64,000 nucleotides of DNA from Pseudomonas fulva NBRC 16637 = DSM 17717 (GCF_000730565.1 NZ_BBIQ01000011.1:98183-162182); one strand, 5' to 3'. Positions 25,813 to 36,847 are shown, counted from the stretch's first letter. Notes: generated from the letters alone by a model not told the origin. A program made the numbers and translations.

Positions 25813-26739
25813 TCAGGCGATGGGCGGCAGCACGATCTCGTCGCTGCGCGTGACGCCAGCTGTGAAGTGGCGACAGAGTTCCAGAAACTCGCGCATCGCC
25901 GAGGTCTGGTATTTCTGCTTGTGCCAGATGAAGTAGAACTGGCGCATCAAGTCCACCTCGGGTGTTTCCACTGCCACCAGGCTGCCTCGGCGAAAGGCAT
26001 CGCGCAGGGCGAGGCGTGAAATGCATCCGATGCCCAGGCCCGATTCCACGGCGCGCTTGATGGCCTCGGTGTGCTCCAGTTCCAGGCGGATGTCCAGCTG
26101 TGCGCGGTGGTGCCGCATGGCCTGGTCGAACGTCAGGCGCGTGCCCGAGCCTTGCTCGCGCAGGATCCAGGCCTCACGGGCCAGCGTGGCGATGTCGGCG
26201 CGGCCCTGCCTGGCCAATGGATGTTGAGGGGCGCAGAACACCACCAGTTCATCCGCCACCCAAGGCTGCACCTCAAGGTCCGGATGATTGCAATCACCTT
26301 CGATCAGACCCAGGTCAATTTCGTGGTGGGCAACTTGCTGCACGATATGCACGGTATTTTGTACGTGCAGCTTCACCTGGCTTTCGGGGTGTCGCTGCAT
26401 GAAGCTGCCGATCAGCAGGGTTGCCAAGTAGTTGCCAATGGTGAGCGTAGCGCCCACGGCGAGGGAGCCGAAGCCTGACTTGCCGTTGAGCAGGTCCTCG
26501 ATCTCCTTGGCCTGGTCCAGTAACGCCACAGCTTGTGGCAGCAACTGGTGACCCAAGGCATTGAGGCTCAGGCGCTTGCCCGCGCGGTCGAACAGCTGGC
26601 AACTGCTCTGGCGCTCAAGCTCGGTGATGGAGGTGCTGGCAGCCGACTGCGACAGCGCGAGCACGCTGGCAGCGCGTGAAACGCTCTGGTGCTGGGCGAC
26701 GGCCACGAAGACCTGCAGTTGACGTAGTGTGAATCGCAT
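25813..26739 (-). CDS. finR: LysR-family regulator FinR
   Basis: FinR is the LysR-type activator of the adjacent fpr gene in P. putida and is needed for its induction under oxidative and osmotic stress. The 308-residue product begins MRFTLRQLQVFVAVAQHQSV with the DNA-binding helix in SVSRAASVLALSQSAASTSI, and has a LysR effector domain (LILREQGSGTRLTFDQ-like region near the middle). It is divergent from fpr with a 121-nt gap containing dyads. The assignment rests on family and the finR-fpr arrangement; the upstream frame extension to 26814 is rejected because it runs into the operator region. Confidence 0.87.
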   Translation of the reverse strand: MRFTLRQLQVFVAVAQHQSVSRAASVLALSQSAASTSITELERQSSCQLFDRAGKRLSLNALGHQLLPQAVALLDQAKEIEDLLNGKSGFGSLAVGATLTIGNYLATLLIGSFMQRHPESQVKLHVQNTVHIVQQVAHHEIDLGLIEGDCNHPDLEVQPWVADELVVFCAPQHPLARQGRADIATLAREAWILREQGSGTRLTFDQAMRHHRAQLDIRLELEHTEAIKRAVESGLGIGCISRLALRDAFRRGSLVAVETPEVDLMRQFYFIWHKQKYQTSAMREFLELCRHFTAGVTRSDEIVLPPIA

Positions 26740-26770
26740 ATCGATATAACCGATAACACATATCTTGATA
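26739..26770. promoter_or_regulatory. Dyads in the finR-fpr gap (candidate FinR sites)
   Basis: TATCG (26739-26743) and CGATA (26751-26755) form an interrupted palindrome overlapping the finR start codon. A second, TATC-TT-GATA, occupies 26761-26770. Both lie just upstream of the fpr promoter candidate, where a LysR activator and autorepressor would bind. Confidence 0.45.
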
Positions 26771-26776
26771 ATCCAG

Positions 26777-26805
26777 TTAACAGATATTGTCGCTGCCCCT
26801 AAACT
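26777..26805 (+). promoter_or_regulatory. fpr promoter candidate
   Basis: TTAACA (26777-26782) and TAAACT (26800-26805) with 17-nt spacing; transcription would start near 26812, leaving a leader of about 50 nt. Confidence 0.55.
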
Positions 26806-26860
26806 ATCGCGCAACTCTGCGCCTCGTGCGCGCTGCGACTTTTTTCAGGAGCCCCATTAG

Positions 26861-27640
26861 ATGAGCAACATGAACCACGAACGTGTCCTCAGTGTGCACC
26901 ACTGGAACGACACGCTGTTCAGCTTCAAGTGCACCCGTGATCCGGGGCTGCGCTTCGAGAACGGTCAGTTCGTGATGATCGGCCTGCAGCAGGACTCCGG
27001 CCGTCCGCTCATGCGCGCCTACTCCATCGCCTCGCCGAACTGGGAGGAGCACCTGGAGTTCTTCAGCATCAAGGTGCCCGACGGCCCGCTGACCTCGCAG
27101 CTGCAGCACCTGAAGGAAGGCGATGAGATCATCATCAGCAAGAAGCCTACCGGTACGCTGGTGCTCGACGACCTCAACCCTGGCAAGCACTTGTACCTGC
27201 TCAGCACCGGCACTGGCCTGGCGCCGTTCATGAGCGTGATCCAGGACCCTGAAACCTACGAGCGTTTCGAGAAGGTGATCTTGGTCCACGGCGTGCGCTA
27301 CGTGAACGAAGTGGCCTACCGTGAGTTCATCACAGAGCACTTGCCGCAGAACGAATTCTTCGGCGATGCCGTACGCGAAAAGCTGATCTATTACCCGACC
27401 GTTACCCGCGAGCCTTTCGAGAATCAGGGCCGTCTGACCGACCTGATGCGCAGCGGCAAGTTGTTCAGCGACATCGGCCTGCCGCCGATCAACCCGCAGG
27501 ATGACCGCGCGATGATTTGCGGCAGCCCGAGCATGCTCGATGAGACCAGCGAAGTGCTGGACAGCTTCGGCCTGAAAATCTCCCCACGCATGCGCGAGCC
27601 GGGCGATTACCTGATCGAGCGAGCGTTCGTCGAGAAGTAA
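26861..27640 (+). CDS. fpr: Ferredoxin/flavodoxin-NADP+ reductase
   Basis: Fpr moves electrons between NADPH and ferredoxin or flavodoxin through FAD. The 259-residue product shows the FAD motif RAYSIASP, the NADP-binding GTGLAPFMSV, and the C-terminal ending RAFVEK typical of bacterial subclass I reductases. CAGGAG precedes the ATG. It is controlled by the divergent finR and closed by a strong terminator. The ferredoxin encoded by fdxA in this window is a possible partner. Confidence 0.96.
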   Translation: MSNMNHERVLSVHHWNDTLFSFKCTRDPGLRFENGQFVMIGLQQDSGRPLMRAYSIASPNWEEHLEFFSIKVPDGPLTSQLQHLKEGDEIIISKKPTGTLVLDDLNPGKHLYLLSTGTGLAPFMSVIQDPETYERFEKVILVHGVRYVNEVAYREFITEHLPQNEFFGDAVREKLIYYPTVTREPFENQGRLTDLMRSGKLFSDIGLPPINPQDDRAMICGSPSMLDETSEVLDSFGLKISPRMREPGDYLIERAFVEK

Positions 27641-27660
27641 GGCGCGCTCAGCATGACCAG

Positions 27661-27697
27661 ACGGTCCGTTGACCCCGCGTCAACGGACCGTTTTTTT
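27661..27697 (+). terminator. Intrinsic terminator of fpr
   Basis: A perfect 13-bp stem, ACGGTCCGTTGAC (27661-27673) with GTCAACGGACCGT (27679-27691), and a T-run to 27697. It lies between the convergent fpr and sprT. Confidence 0.93.
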
Positions 27698-27719
27698 GCC
27701 TGCTTCATCACTCAGGCCG

Positions 27720-28220
27720 CTATTCGACCCGCGTCTGGCCGCTGTAGACCAGCAGCTGCCTGCAACGTTTGCACAGGTACCGACGGCCTTGCCCTACCAG
27801 CGCATGCCGCTGCGCCGTGAACGCAAACTCGCTTTGCGGGCAGGGGCAGGGGCAGCGGTAGAGGTAGCGGGTCACCACGCGGCGCTTGACGGCGTAGTTG
27901 TGACAGCGCGCGGGCGGTAGTTCGTAGACGCCGCGCATGATCAACTGCCACTCCTGCCCGTGGGCCTGGATACCTTCGCCGAAGACCTGGTGTGCGACCA
28001 GGTGGGCGACCTCGTGCGCCACGGTCTGGCGCAGGAAGTCTTCGTGGTTCTCGCGGTAGAGCTGCAGGTTGAAACGCAGCTTGTTTTCGTGCAGGTGAGC
28101 GACCCCGGCTTTTTGCCCGCGCAGCTTGAAACTGATCTGCGGGCGGGGGAAGGCGCGATCGAAAAACCGTTCAGCTTGCTGATAGCAGGTTTCAACGCGT
28201 TGGATGAGCAGTTCGGGCAT
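27720..28220 (-). CDS. sprT: SprT-family zinc metalloprotein
   Basis: SprT proteins resemble the protease domain of eukaryotic Spartan, which degrades DNA-protein crosslinks; the bacterial role is not well settled. The 166-residue product has HEVAH at 69-73 (zinc and catalysis) and a C-terminal zinc ribbon with cysteines in RCPCPCP and LCKRC. ATG 28220 gives MPELLIQRVE, where homology starts; the frame is open back to 28286. It is convergent with fpr and divergent from ttcA. Confidence 0.88.
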   Translation of the reverse strand: MPELLIQRVETCYQQAERFFDRAFPRPQISFKLRGQKAGVAHLHENKLRFNLQLYRENHEDFLRQTVAHEVAHLVAHQVFGEGIQAHGQEWQLIMRGVYELPPARCHNYAVKRRVVTRYLYRCPCPCPQSEFAFTAQRHALVGQGRRYLCKRCRQLLVYSGQTRVE

Positions 28221-28400
28221 GGGGCAATGAATCCTCTGGCGGCCATTATGCCGCAGCGGCAGTGCGCTCACCCAGCCATTGGTCACACGGCGGGTTATTC
28301 GAGCGTGATCGCCCTGAAGTCTTTGTCGGAATGCCTACAGCCCTGCTGGAATTGTGCGTAAAATAGCCGGCTTTTGTCACACCTCGCGGATTCAAGCGCT

Positions 28401-29225
28401 ATGGGCACCCTTTCGGTCAACCAGAACAAACTGCAAAAACGCCTGCGTCGTCTCGCCGGCGAAGCCATCACCGACTACAACATGATCGAGGATGGCGACA
28501 AGGTCATGGTCTGCCTGTCCGGCGGCAAGGACAGCTACACCATGCTCGATGTTCTGTTGCACCTGCAGAAGGTGGCGCCGATCTCGTTCCAGATCGTGGC
28601 GGTGAACATGGACCAGAAGCAGCCGGGCTTCCCCGAGCACGTGCTGCCGGCCTACCTCAAGGAACTGGGCGTCGAGTACCACATCGTCGAGAAGGACACT
28701 TACTCGGTGGTCAAGGAGCTGGTCCCGGAAGGCAAGACCACCTGCTCGCTCTGCTCGCGCCTGCGCCGCGGTACCTTGTACACCTTCGCCGATGAAATCG
28801 GCGCCACTAAGATGGCGCTGGGCCATCATCGTGACGACATCGTCGAAACATTCTTCCTCAACATGTTCTTCAACGGTGCTCTCAAAGGCATGCCGCCAAA
28901 ACTGCGTGCCGACGACGGCCGTAACGTGGTGATCCGTCCGCTGGCCTATTGCAGCGAGAAAGATATCCAGGCGTACTCGGACATGAAGGCGTTCCCGATC
29001 ATCCCCTGCAACCTGTGCGGCTCGCAGGAGAACCTGCAGCGTCAGGTGGTCAAGGACATGCTGGTCGAATGGGAGCGCAAGCACCCAGGTCGTACCGAAA
29101 GCATCTTCCGCGCCCTGCAGAATGTTGCGCCGTCGCAGTTGGCCGACCGCAATCTCTTCGATTTCACCAGCCTGACGATCGATGAAAACGCCACCCCGCG
29201 TTTTCTTGACGTGGTGAACATCTGA
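28401..29225 (+). CDS. ttcA: tRNA 2-thiocytidine(32) synthetase TtcA
   Basis: TtcA thiolates C32 of certain tRNAs using ATP and an iron-sulphur cluster. The 274-residue protein has the PP-loop SGGKDS and the cysteine pair CSLC, with a later Cys in [11 protein letters not shown] 28401 ([10 protein letters not shown]) is the family start; a TTG-initiated extension to 28374 is unlikely. It is followed after 3 nt by the Tag-like gene and probably cotranscribed with it. Confidence 0.95.
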   Translation: MGTLSVNQNKLQKRLRRLAGEAITDYNMIEDGDKVMVCLSGGKDSYTMLDVLLHLQKVAPISFQIVAVNMDQKQPGFPEHVLPAYLKELGVEYHIVEKDTYSVVKELVPEGKTTCSLCSRLRRGTLYTFADEIGATKMALGHHRDDIVETFFLNMFFNGALKGMPPKLRADDGRNVVIRPLAYCSEKDIQAYSDMKAFPIIPCNLCGSQENLQRQVVKDMLVEWERKHPGRTESIFRALQNVAPSQLADRNLFDFTSLTIDENATPRFLDVVNI

Positions 29226-29228
29226 CTC

Positions 29229-29900
29229 ATGCGTGATTATCAGTGGTTGCACGAGTTCTGCCTGAACCGCTTCGGCTCTGCCCGCGCCTTGGAGGCGGCC
29301 TTGCCGCACCCCCGTAGCCCGGAGCAGCTAAGGGCGACCAGCGCTGATCGCTACTTGTCGACCCTTGCCCTGCGTGTATTTCGCGCCGGGCTCAAGCACA
29401 GCCTGGTGGACGCCAAGTGGCCGGCCTTCGAGCAGGTGTTCTTCGGCTTCGACCCGGAAAAGGTCGTGCTGATGAGTGCCGAGCACCTTGAGCGGCTGAT
29501 GCAGGACACCCGCATCATCCGGCACCTGGGCAAGCTCAAGAGCGTGCCGCGCAACGCCCAGATGGTGCTGGACATCGAAAAACAGTGGGGCAGCTTCGGC
29601 GACTTCATCGCCGATTGGCCAGTCACCGATATCGTGGGTTTGTGGAAATACCTGACCAAGCACGGCAACCAGTTGGGCGGTTTGTCCGCGCCACGTTTCC
29701 TGCGCATGGTCGGCAAGGACACCTTCGTGCCTACCGACGATATGTCGGCAGCGCTGATCGCTCAGAAGGTCATCGATAAGAAGCCCACCAGCCAGCGCGA
29801 CCTGGCCCTGGTGCAGGACGCCTTCAACCAGTGGCACGAACAAAGCGGCCGGCCGTTGTGCCAGCTGTCGGTGATGCTGGCCCACACCGTCAATCACTGA
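29229..29900 (+). CDS. Tag-family DNA-3-methyladenine glycosylase-like protein
   Basis: A 223-residue helix-hairpin-helix protein resembling DNA-3-methyladenine glycosylase I: FFGFDPEKVVLMSAEHLERL and RIIRHLGKLKSVPRNAQ correspond to the Tag stretch around damaged-base recognition. The N-terminal Cys/His and C-terminal His/Cys zinc ligands of E. coli Tag are not apparent, so it belongs to a divergent subgroup; repair activity is inferred only. It starts 3 nt after ttcA. Confidence 0.72.
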   Translation: MRDYQWLHEFCLNRFGSARALEAALPHPRSPEQLRATSADRYLSTLALRVFRAGLKHSLVDAKWPAFEQVFFGFDPEKVVLMSAEHLERLMQDTRIIRHLGKLKSVPRNAQMVLDIEKQWGSFGDFIADWPVTDIVGLWKYLTKHGNQLGGLSAPRFLRMVGKDTFVPTDDMSAALIAQKVIDKKPTSQRDLALVQDAFNQWHEQSGRPLCQLSVMLAHTVNH

Positions 29901-29925
29901 GCCGGCGGGGCGGGCCCGCCCCCCA

Positions 29926-31287
<1,362 letters not shown>

Positions 31288-31372
31288 GTGGGGTCGCATC
31301 CGGCAAGGTGTGACCGGTATTCTAACCGCAGCGACTGTCCCATTTGCTCTAAAACTCGAGAAGGATTGACCC

Positions 31373-31837
31373 ATGGCAAGGCGTCTGGCAGCAGTAATGG
31401 CCATCACCGCGAGCCTGTTGCTTGGTGGCTGCGGTGCCGATTATGGCGTGGACCAGCATGGCAACACGGTAAAGGCCGAACACCTGGATGGGCACTGGCT
31501 GGTGCTCAACTACTGGGCGGAGTGGTGCGGGCCCTGCCGCACCGAAATTCCCGAGCTCAATGCCGCTGCCAAGCGATGGGCCGCTGACGGCATCAAGGTG
31601 GTGGGGGTGAATTTCGATGGCCTGCAAGGCGCGGACCTCAAGCAGGCGGCCGACACGCTGGGCATCGGTTTCACCGTGCTGGCCCAGGACCCCGCCGAGC
31701 GCTACGACCTGCCCCGCAGCGAAGCGCTGCCGGTGACCTACATCATCGATGACAAGGGCAAGGTGCGTGAGCAGTTGCTCGGTGAGCAGACGCTCGAAGG
31801 CTTGAAGGCCAAAATCAAGGCCCTGAAACAGGGCTGA
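31373..31837 (+). CDS. TlpA-like thioredoxin-fold lipoprotein
   Basis: A 154-residue envelope thiol-disulphide protein. It has a signal peptide with lipobox LLLGGC (Cys20), then a thioredoxin fold with the active site WCGPC in NYWAEWCGPCRTEIPELN and the cis-Pro loop in ALPVTYIID. It most likely reduces disulphides in the periplasm while anchored in a membrane. It is divergent from the arsC-like gene by 85 nt. Confidence 0.85.
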   Translation: MARRLAAVMAITASLLLGGCGADYGVDQHGNTVKAEHLDGHWLVLNYWAEWCGPCRTEIPELNAAAKRWAADGIKVVGVNFDGLQGADLKQAADTLGIGFTVLAQDPAERYDLPRSEALPVTYIIDDKGKVREQLLGEQTLEGLKAKIKALKQG

Positions 31838-31912
31838 CACTGGCACGGGCGGTGCGAACGGGGCGCTGACCTGTCACGCCAGGCCAGGCCCCGTGGGTAA
31901 CGGGCCGCCTGA

Positions 31913-32317
31913 TCAGCCCTCTTCAGGCCACAGGCGCAGCGGCTTGCCGTCGGTTGGCCACAAGCGCAGTTGCTGATCGGGCGCCAAGTCCCAGCGCGTC
32001 ACCTTGCCAAGGGCCTGCAGGAAGCGTTTTTCCTGTTCCATCAAGGCCGGTGCACACAGCTTGCGGGTGCTGCCGACGCTGCCAAAACTCAAGCGCCCGC
32101 CGTCGAGGGTGTAGGCCGCGAACCAGTGATTGCAGCCTGCATTGCCGTAGGCGCGCCCGTCGCTGCCCAGGGTCATGCTCAAGTGGCTGTCGTCGAGCAG
32201 GGGGCGCTCCCCGATCCACTCCAGTACGTAGCTGCGGTCTTGCTGCAGGTCCGAAGGGGCTGTCGCGCAGCCAAGCAGGCCGGTGACGATCAGTGCGCTG
32301 GTGAGCAGGTGTTTCAT
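31913..32317 (-). CDS. META-domain lipoprotein
   Basis: A 134-residue lipoprotein: signal peptide with lipobox GLLGC (Cys17) and a META/HslJ-like domain (LEWIGERPLLDDSHLSMTLG, GRAYGNAGCNHWFAAYTLDG, LCAPALMEQEKRFLQAL). HslJ in E. coli is linked to novobiocin resistance, but function is not established here. Its start overlaps the stop of the upstream unknown gene by 4 nt, so the two are coupled. Confidence 0.82.
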   Translation of the reverse strand: MKHLLTSALIVTGLLGCATAPSDLQQDRSYVLEWIGERPLLDDSHLSMTLGSDGRAYGNAGCNHWFAAYTLDGGRLSFGSVGSTRKLCAPALMEQEKRFLQALGKVTRWDLAPDQQLRLWPTDGKPLRLWPEEG

Positions 32318-32751
32318 TGTGCAGGCTCCTGGCAACGGGGGCAGAGGTGCCGGGCGTCCTGGCTTGCCCAGCCCAGTTCGGCGATGCGGGCGTTGGCTGC
32401 AGGCTGACGCGCTGCTTTGCCCAGCTTGGCATCGACCGCAAATTCGAAATCCAGTACCGCATCGCAGCTGTCGCACGCCACTTGCCAGGCCAGAATCTCC
32501 AGTTCGTGGAAGACCGGCCCGTTGGCCACGGCAACCCACTGTCCACGCGGGTTGATCAGGTGCCGGACGCTGTCCACGGTCAGGCGCATGGTCAAGTCCT
32601 TGCTGCCCTTGAGGGTGACCAGCAGGGTATCGCCCTTGTGCATCGAGCCGCCGTTGCCTGTGACCTGGTAGCGACCAGGCACCAGGGCGCGGCACTCGAT
32701 CAGCGTGTGCTGCGGGTTGAAGAGGGTGTAACGAAAATCGTGTTCGACCAT
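32314..32751 (-). CDS. Conserved protein of unknown function with two CxxC pairs
   Basis: A 145-residue cytosolic protein that I do not recognise. It has ACDSCDAV near residue 93 and a C-terminal CPRC, spacing that suggests a split zinc ribbon. The N-terminal half (residues 1-70) looks beta-rich. It overlaps the META lipoprotein gene by 4 nt, and no signal peptide is present. The ORF has codon choice and base composition like its neighbours, so it is a real gene. Confidence 0.75.
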   Translation of the reverse strand: MVEHDFRYTLFNPQHTLIECRALVPGRYQVTGNGGSMHKGDTLLVTLKGSKDLTMRLTVDSVRHLINPRGQWVAVANGPVFHELEILAWQVACDSCDAVLDFEFAVDAKLGKAARQPAANARIAELGWASQDARHLCPRCQEPAQ

Positions 32752-32782
32752 GGGTCCTCCCTAAATGCCGCGTATCCTAGCA

Positions 32783-33772
32783 TTAACCGGTCACCAGGTT
32801 CTGCGCCCTGCCTGCCGCCCAGCTGGCAATGTTCTCGAGGGTCGTCTGGGCAATGGCCTGCAAGGCCTCGTGGGTGAGGAAGGCTTGATGGGCAGTCACG
32901 ATCACATTGGGGAATGTCAGCAGGCGCGCCAGCACATCGTCCTGCAGGGGCAGGTCCGAACGGTCTTCGAAGAACACTTTGGCTTCTTCTTCGTAGACGT
33001 CAAGGCCCAGGTAGCCCAGCTGGCCGCTCTTGAGCGCATCGAGCAATGCCGGCGTATCGACCAGCGCCCCGCGCCCGGTATTGATGAGCATGGCGCCAGG
33101 TTGCAGGTGCGCCAGGCTCTGCGCGTTGATCAGGTGCCGGGTGCCTGGCGTCAACGGGCAGTGCAGGCTGATGATGCGTGCCTGGCCCAGCAACGCTGGC
33201 AAACTCATGTAGCGCACGCCCAAGGCCTCAAGCTGCGGGTCGGGGCAGGGGTCGTAAGCCAGCAGTTGGCAGCCGAAGCCAGCCATGATGCGCGCGAAGG
33301 CCGCGCCGATCTGGCCGGTGCCGACCACCCCGACGGTCTTGCCATGCAAGTCGAAACCGGTCAGGCCGTGCAAGGTGAAGTCGCCTTCCCGTGTGCGGTT
33401 GTAGGCCCGATGCAAGCGCCGATTGAGCGCCAGTATCAGCGCCACGGCGTGCTCGGCCACGGCTTGGGGCGAGTAGGCCGGCACGCGCACCACGTCTATC
33501 CCCAGTCGCTTGGCCGCAGCCAGGTCGACATGGTTGTACCCCGCCGAACGCAACGCCACCAGGCGCGTACCACCGCGCGCCAGGCATTGCAGCACCGTCG
33601 CGTCGAGCTCGTCGTTGATGAAGGGGCAGACCACATCAAAGCCCTGGGCCAGCGGCGCGGTATCGGCCGTAAGTCGGGCGGACTGAAAGTGCAGTGCCAC
33701 GCCGCCGCCTAGGGCGGCCTGGGTGAAACTCTCCTGGTCATAGTGCTGACTGCTGAAGAGCAGGGCGCGCAT
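32783..33772 (-). CDS. ldhA: D-lactate dehydrogenase (fermentative, NAD-dependent)
   Basis: The enzyme reduces pyruvate to D-lactate with NADH. The 329-residue protein of the D-2-hydroxyacid dehydrogenase family has the NAD-binding GVVGTGQIGAAFARIMAGFG, the catalytic Arg in LRSAGYNHVD, a Glu in LDVYEEE and the His in TAHQAFLT. AAGGAG precedes the ATG. It is followed upstream on the same strand by gacS, 48 nt away. Confidence 0.93.
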   Translation of the reverse strand: MRALLFSSQHYDQESFTQAALGGGVALHFQSARLTADTAPLAQGFDVVCPFINDELDATVLQCLARGGTRLVALRSAGYNHVDLAAAKRLGIDVVRVPAYSPQAVAEHAVALILALNRRLHRAYNRTREGDFTLHGLTGFDLHGKTVGVVGTGQIGAAFARIMAGFGCQLLAYDPCPDPQLEALGVRYMSLPALLGQARIISLHCPLTPGTRHLINAQSLAHLQPGAMLINTGRGALVDTPALLDALKSGQLGYLGLDVYEEEAKVFFEDRSDLPLQDDVLARLLTFPNVIVTAHQAFLTHEALQAIAQTTLENIASWAAGRAQNLVTG

Positions 33773-33820
33773 GGTGGCTCCTTGTGCATGGGCACTGGTC
33801 GGTGGAAAGGGCGGGTGCCT

Positions 33821-36577
33821 TCAAATACTCAGCCTGGCCTCGGCTGCCAGCCGGCTGATCGCGTTGTCCAGTTCATCGAGCGCCTCCCCAGCCAAGGGGC
33901 TGTCCTGTTTGAGCAGGGTTTCGCTGCGTTGGCAGGCGGCACGTAGTTGAGGTACACCGCAGTAGCGAGAAGCGCCGTTGAGCCGGTGCACCTGCTCGAT
34001 GAGCGTATGACGGTCACGCGCTTCACGCGCACCCAGAATGGCGGCGCGGTCATCTTCTAGCGAGGCCAGCAGCATGCTCAGCATGTCGGCGGCCAGATCG
34101 GCTTTGCCTGCCGCCAGGCGCAGGCCTTCGTCATGGTCAAGCACCTTCAACTCGTCAGGCCCGGTGGGCAGGCCCGACGGCATCTGCGGCGAAGGGCCAA
34201 GGCTCAGGCCGGTCCACTTCATCACCACCTGTGCCAGCTGCCGCTCGCTGATCGGCTTGGTCAGGTAGTCGTCCATGCCGCCATGGAGCAAGGCGCGTTT
34301 TTCATTGGCCATTGCGTGGGCGGTCAGCGCAACGATCGGCAACGGGTTGCCGCTCTGGGTGTTTTCCCAGAGGCGAATCTGTTCGGTACAGGCGCGTCCG
34401 TCCATGCCAGGCATCTGCACGTCCATCAGTACCAGGTCGAACGGTTCGCTCTGCACGGCCTGTACCGCCGCGTAACCATTGTCGACAGCCGTCACCCGGG
34501 CGCCCAGGTCTTCCAGCAAGGTCTGCACCAGCAAGAGATTGGCCGCATTGTCATCCACGCACAGCACCTTTGGCTGGCGCTGCTGGCCCGCCATGGCGCT
34601 GACCTCGCCCTGCAACCGGCGGGGCTGGACCATTTCCAGCAGCAGGCGGCGCAGCTTGCGTGTGCAGGATGGCTTGGACAACAGCTGACCGTGGCCATTG
34701 GACAGGTAAGGGTGATAGAGCGCCTGTTCGGTGGTGGGGCACAGCACCACGCACTGGCAATGATGCCGCTCCAGGTGCTGGTAGTACTGGCCCAGTTGTT
34801 CGGGCGCCAGGGAGCCCACGTTGGCGCCCAGCACGGCGAAGTCGAACGGCTGCCCCGCCTGGCTGGCAGCTTGCACCGCCTGCACCAGTTGCTCGTAGGA
34901 GGTAAAGACACAGACGCTCAGGCCGCAGTCCTGCAATTGGTGCTCCAGAGCCTGTCGCGCCAGTTCGTGGCCATCGACGATGGCGGCGCGACGCCCGAGC
35001 AAGGGCTGCAAAGGGAGCTCCTCGGCATCGTCGTGCGCCTTGGGCAGGTTCAAGCTGATCCAGAATTGCGAGCCCTCGCCAGGGGTACTGTCGACGCCGA
35101 TCTCGCCACCCATCTGCTCGATCAGGCGCTTGGAGATCACCAGCCCCAGGCCAGTACCACCTGGCTGGCGGGCCAGGGAGTTGTCAGCTTGGCTGAAGGC
35201 CTGGAACAGCGTACGTACGTCTTGAGGCGACAGGCCGATGCCGGTGTCCTGGACACTGATGCGCAACTGGGCGCTGTCCTCGTGCTCGTCCTCGAGCATG
35301 GCACGCACGACGATGGTGCCTTCGCGGGTGAACTTGATCGCGTTGCTGACCAGGTTGGTGAGGATCTGCTTGAGCCGCAGCGGGTCACCGATCAGCGAGG
35401 AGGGCGTATCGCGGTAGATCAGGCACAGCAGCTCAAGCTGCTTGGCATGGGCCGCCGGCGCCAGGATGGTCAAGGTGTCCTGGATCAGGTCGCGCAGGTT
35501 GAAGGGGATGCTGTCGAGCACCAGCTTGCCCGCCTCGATCTTGGAGAAATCGAGAATCTCGTTGATGATCCCGAGCAAGTTGTCAGCTGACTTCTCGATG
35601 GTGTTCAGGTAGTCCACCTGGCGTGGCATCAGCTCGCTTTTCTGCAGCAGGTGGGTAAAGCCCAGAATGCCGTTGAGCGGCGTGCGGATTTCATGGCTCA
35701 TGTTGGCCAGAAATTCCGACTTGATCCGACTGGCTTCCAGGGCCTCCTTGCGGGCCATGTCCAGCTCGATGTTCTGGATCTCGATGGTTTCAAGGTTTTG
35801 CCGGACGTCTTCGGTGGCCTGGTCGATGCTGTGCTGCAGCTCTTCGTGGGCACTGTGCAGGGTCTCGGCCATGCGGTTGATGCCGTGGGCCAGTTCGTCC
35901 AGCTCGTGACTGCCCATGGCCGGCAGGCGTTCCTCCAGGTGGCCGTCCTTGAGCTGGTTGACGGCATGCTTGATGCGCTCGATCGGGGTGTTGATGGCAC
36001 GGCTCATGCGCAGGGCCAGCAGCCCGCTGACCACCAAACAGGCCAGGATCAGGAGCAGCGTGGTGAAGAGGTTGCGGTAGCCGCGCAGCAAGGTGCCGTC
36101 ATGGGACAGTTCGATTTCCACCCAGCCCAGCAAGCGTTCGGCTTCGGCAGGCACGGCGTCGGTGGCCAGGTCGCGGTGGTGGCCGAACACCGGCATCAGG
36201 TAGCGAGTGGCATCGTTGCCACTGCGTTGTAGCAACTGGGTGCCGCTGCCGCCGCTGGGCGGTTGGTTGAGCATGCTCGGGCCGGCATGGGCCAGCCGAC
36301 TACGGTCCGGTGTCAGGAAGGCGACGGCGCGTACGTCGGCCTGTTCGAGGGTCTGCGCGGCAATGCGCTCCAGTTGTGCAGGCGCCTTGCGGGCCATGGC
36401 CGGGGCTGCCAGCGGCGCCAGCTGCTCGGCCAGCATCTTGCCCCGTTGCAGCAATTGCGTGCGCAGGTCGCTCTGTTGCAGCCAGGTGAAATAGCTGCCC
36501 AGTACCAAGGCCATCAATCCGGCTGGCAGCAGCGCCAGCAACAGCACACGGCTGCGAATTCCCAAACGGTCGAGCAC
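33821..36577 (-). CDS. gacS: Hybrid sensor histidine kinase GacS
   Basis: GacS is the membrane sensor of the GacS/GacA system that drives rsmZ-type RNAs. The 918-residue tripartite kinase has a first membrane helix (about 11-31), a periplasmic loop to 168, a second helix (169-192), HAMP, a histidine kinase domain with His295 in [11 protein letters not shown], an ATPase domain (SNAIKF, GTGLGL), a degenerate and a true receiver (Asp719 in [13 protein letters not shown]) and an Hpt domain with His864 in [10 protein letters not shown]. All phosphorelay residues are intact. The partner gacA is not in the window, but rsmZ, with its GacA box, is. Confidence 0.96.
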   Translation of the reverse strand: MLDRLGIRSRVLLLALLPAGLMALVLGSYFTWLQQSDLRTQLLQRGKMLAEQLAPLAAPAMARKAPAQLERIAAQTLEQADVRAVAFLTPDRSRLAHAGPSMLNQPPSGGSGTQLLQRSGNDATRYLMPVFGHHRDLATDAVPAEAERLLGWVEIELSHDGTLLRGYRNLFTTLLLILACLVVSGLLALRMSRAINTPIERIKHAVNQLKDGHLEERLPAMGSHELDELAHGINRMAETLHSAHEELQHSIDQATEDVRQNLETIEIQNIELDMARKEALEASRIKSEFLANMSHEIRTPLNGILGFTHLLQKSELMPRQVDYLNTIEKSADNLLGIINEILDFSKIEAGKLVLDSIPFNLRDLIQDTLTILAPAAHAKQLELLCLIYRDTPSSLIGDPLRLKQILTNLVSNAIKFTREGTIVVRAMLEDEHEDSAQLRISVQDTGIGLSPQDVRTLFQAFSQADNSLARQPGGTGLGLVISKRLIEQMGGEIGVDSTPGEGSQFWISLNLPKAHDDAEELPLQPLLGRRAAIVDGHELARQALEHQLQDCGLSVCVFTSYEQLVQAVQAASQAGQPFDFAVLGANVGSLAPEQLGQYYQHLERHHCQCVVLCPTTEQALYHPYLSNGHGQLLSKPSCTRKLRRLLLEMVQPRRLQGEVSAMAGQQRQPKVLCVDDNAANLLLVQTLLEDLGARVTAVDNGYAAVQAVQSEPFDLVLMDVQMPGMDGRACTEQIRLWENTQSGNPLPIVALTAHAMANEKRALLHGGMDDYLTKPISERQLAQVVMKWTGLSLGPSPQMPSGLPTGPDELKVLDHDEGLRLAAGKADLAADMLSMLLASLEDDRAAILGAREARDRHTLIEQVHRLNGASRYCGVPQLRAACQRSETLLKQDSPLAGEALDELDNAISRLAAEARLSI

Positions 36578-36748
36578 ACTCGCCTCCTGTCAATGTGCCT
36601 GGATGCCGCCTTGCAAGGCGGCCAAGCGGGGACGTTACTCCGCCTCGCCAGCCATTGCACGAGTTAACTCCGTGCGCATGGGCAGCCTGCGCATTGGCAT
36701 GGGTCCACAGGGCCTGCGCAGTGCGTGGGCAAGGCATTGCACAGGCTT

Positions 36749-36765
36749 TATAGCTTGCAGCTATA
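36749..36765. repeat. 17-bp perfect palindrome between gacS and cysM
   Basis: TATAGCT (36749-36755), TGC spacer, AGCTATA (36759-36765). It lies in the 270-nt divergent gap. No known regulator site is recognised; it may be an operator for either gene. Confidence 0.5.
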
Positions 36766-36847
36766 TGCACCTCAGATTGCGTGATATGGCGAAGCAGGGT
36801 TTGCCGGTATGATGGTCGCCCCTGCCGTCCGGATTGTGAAAGACACC

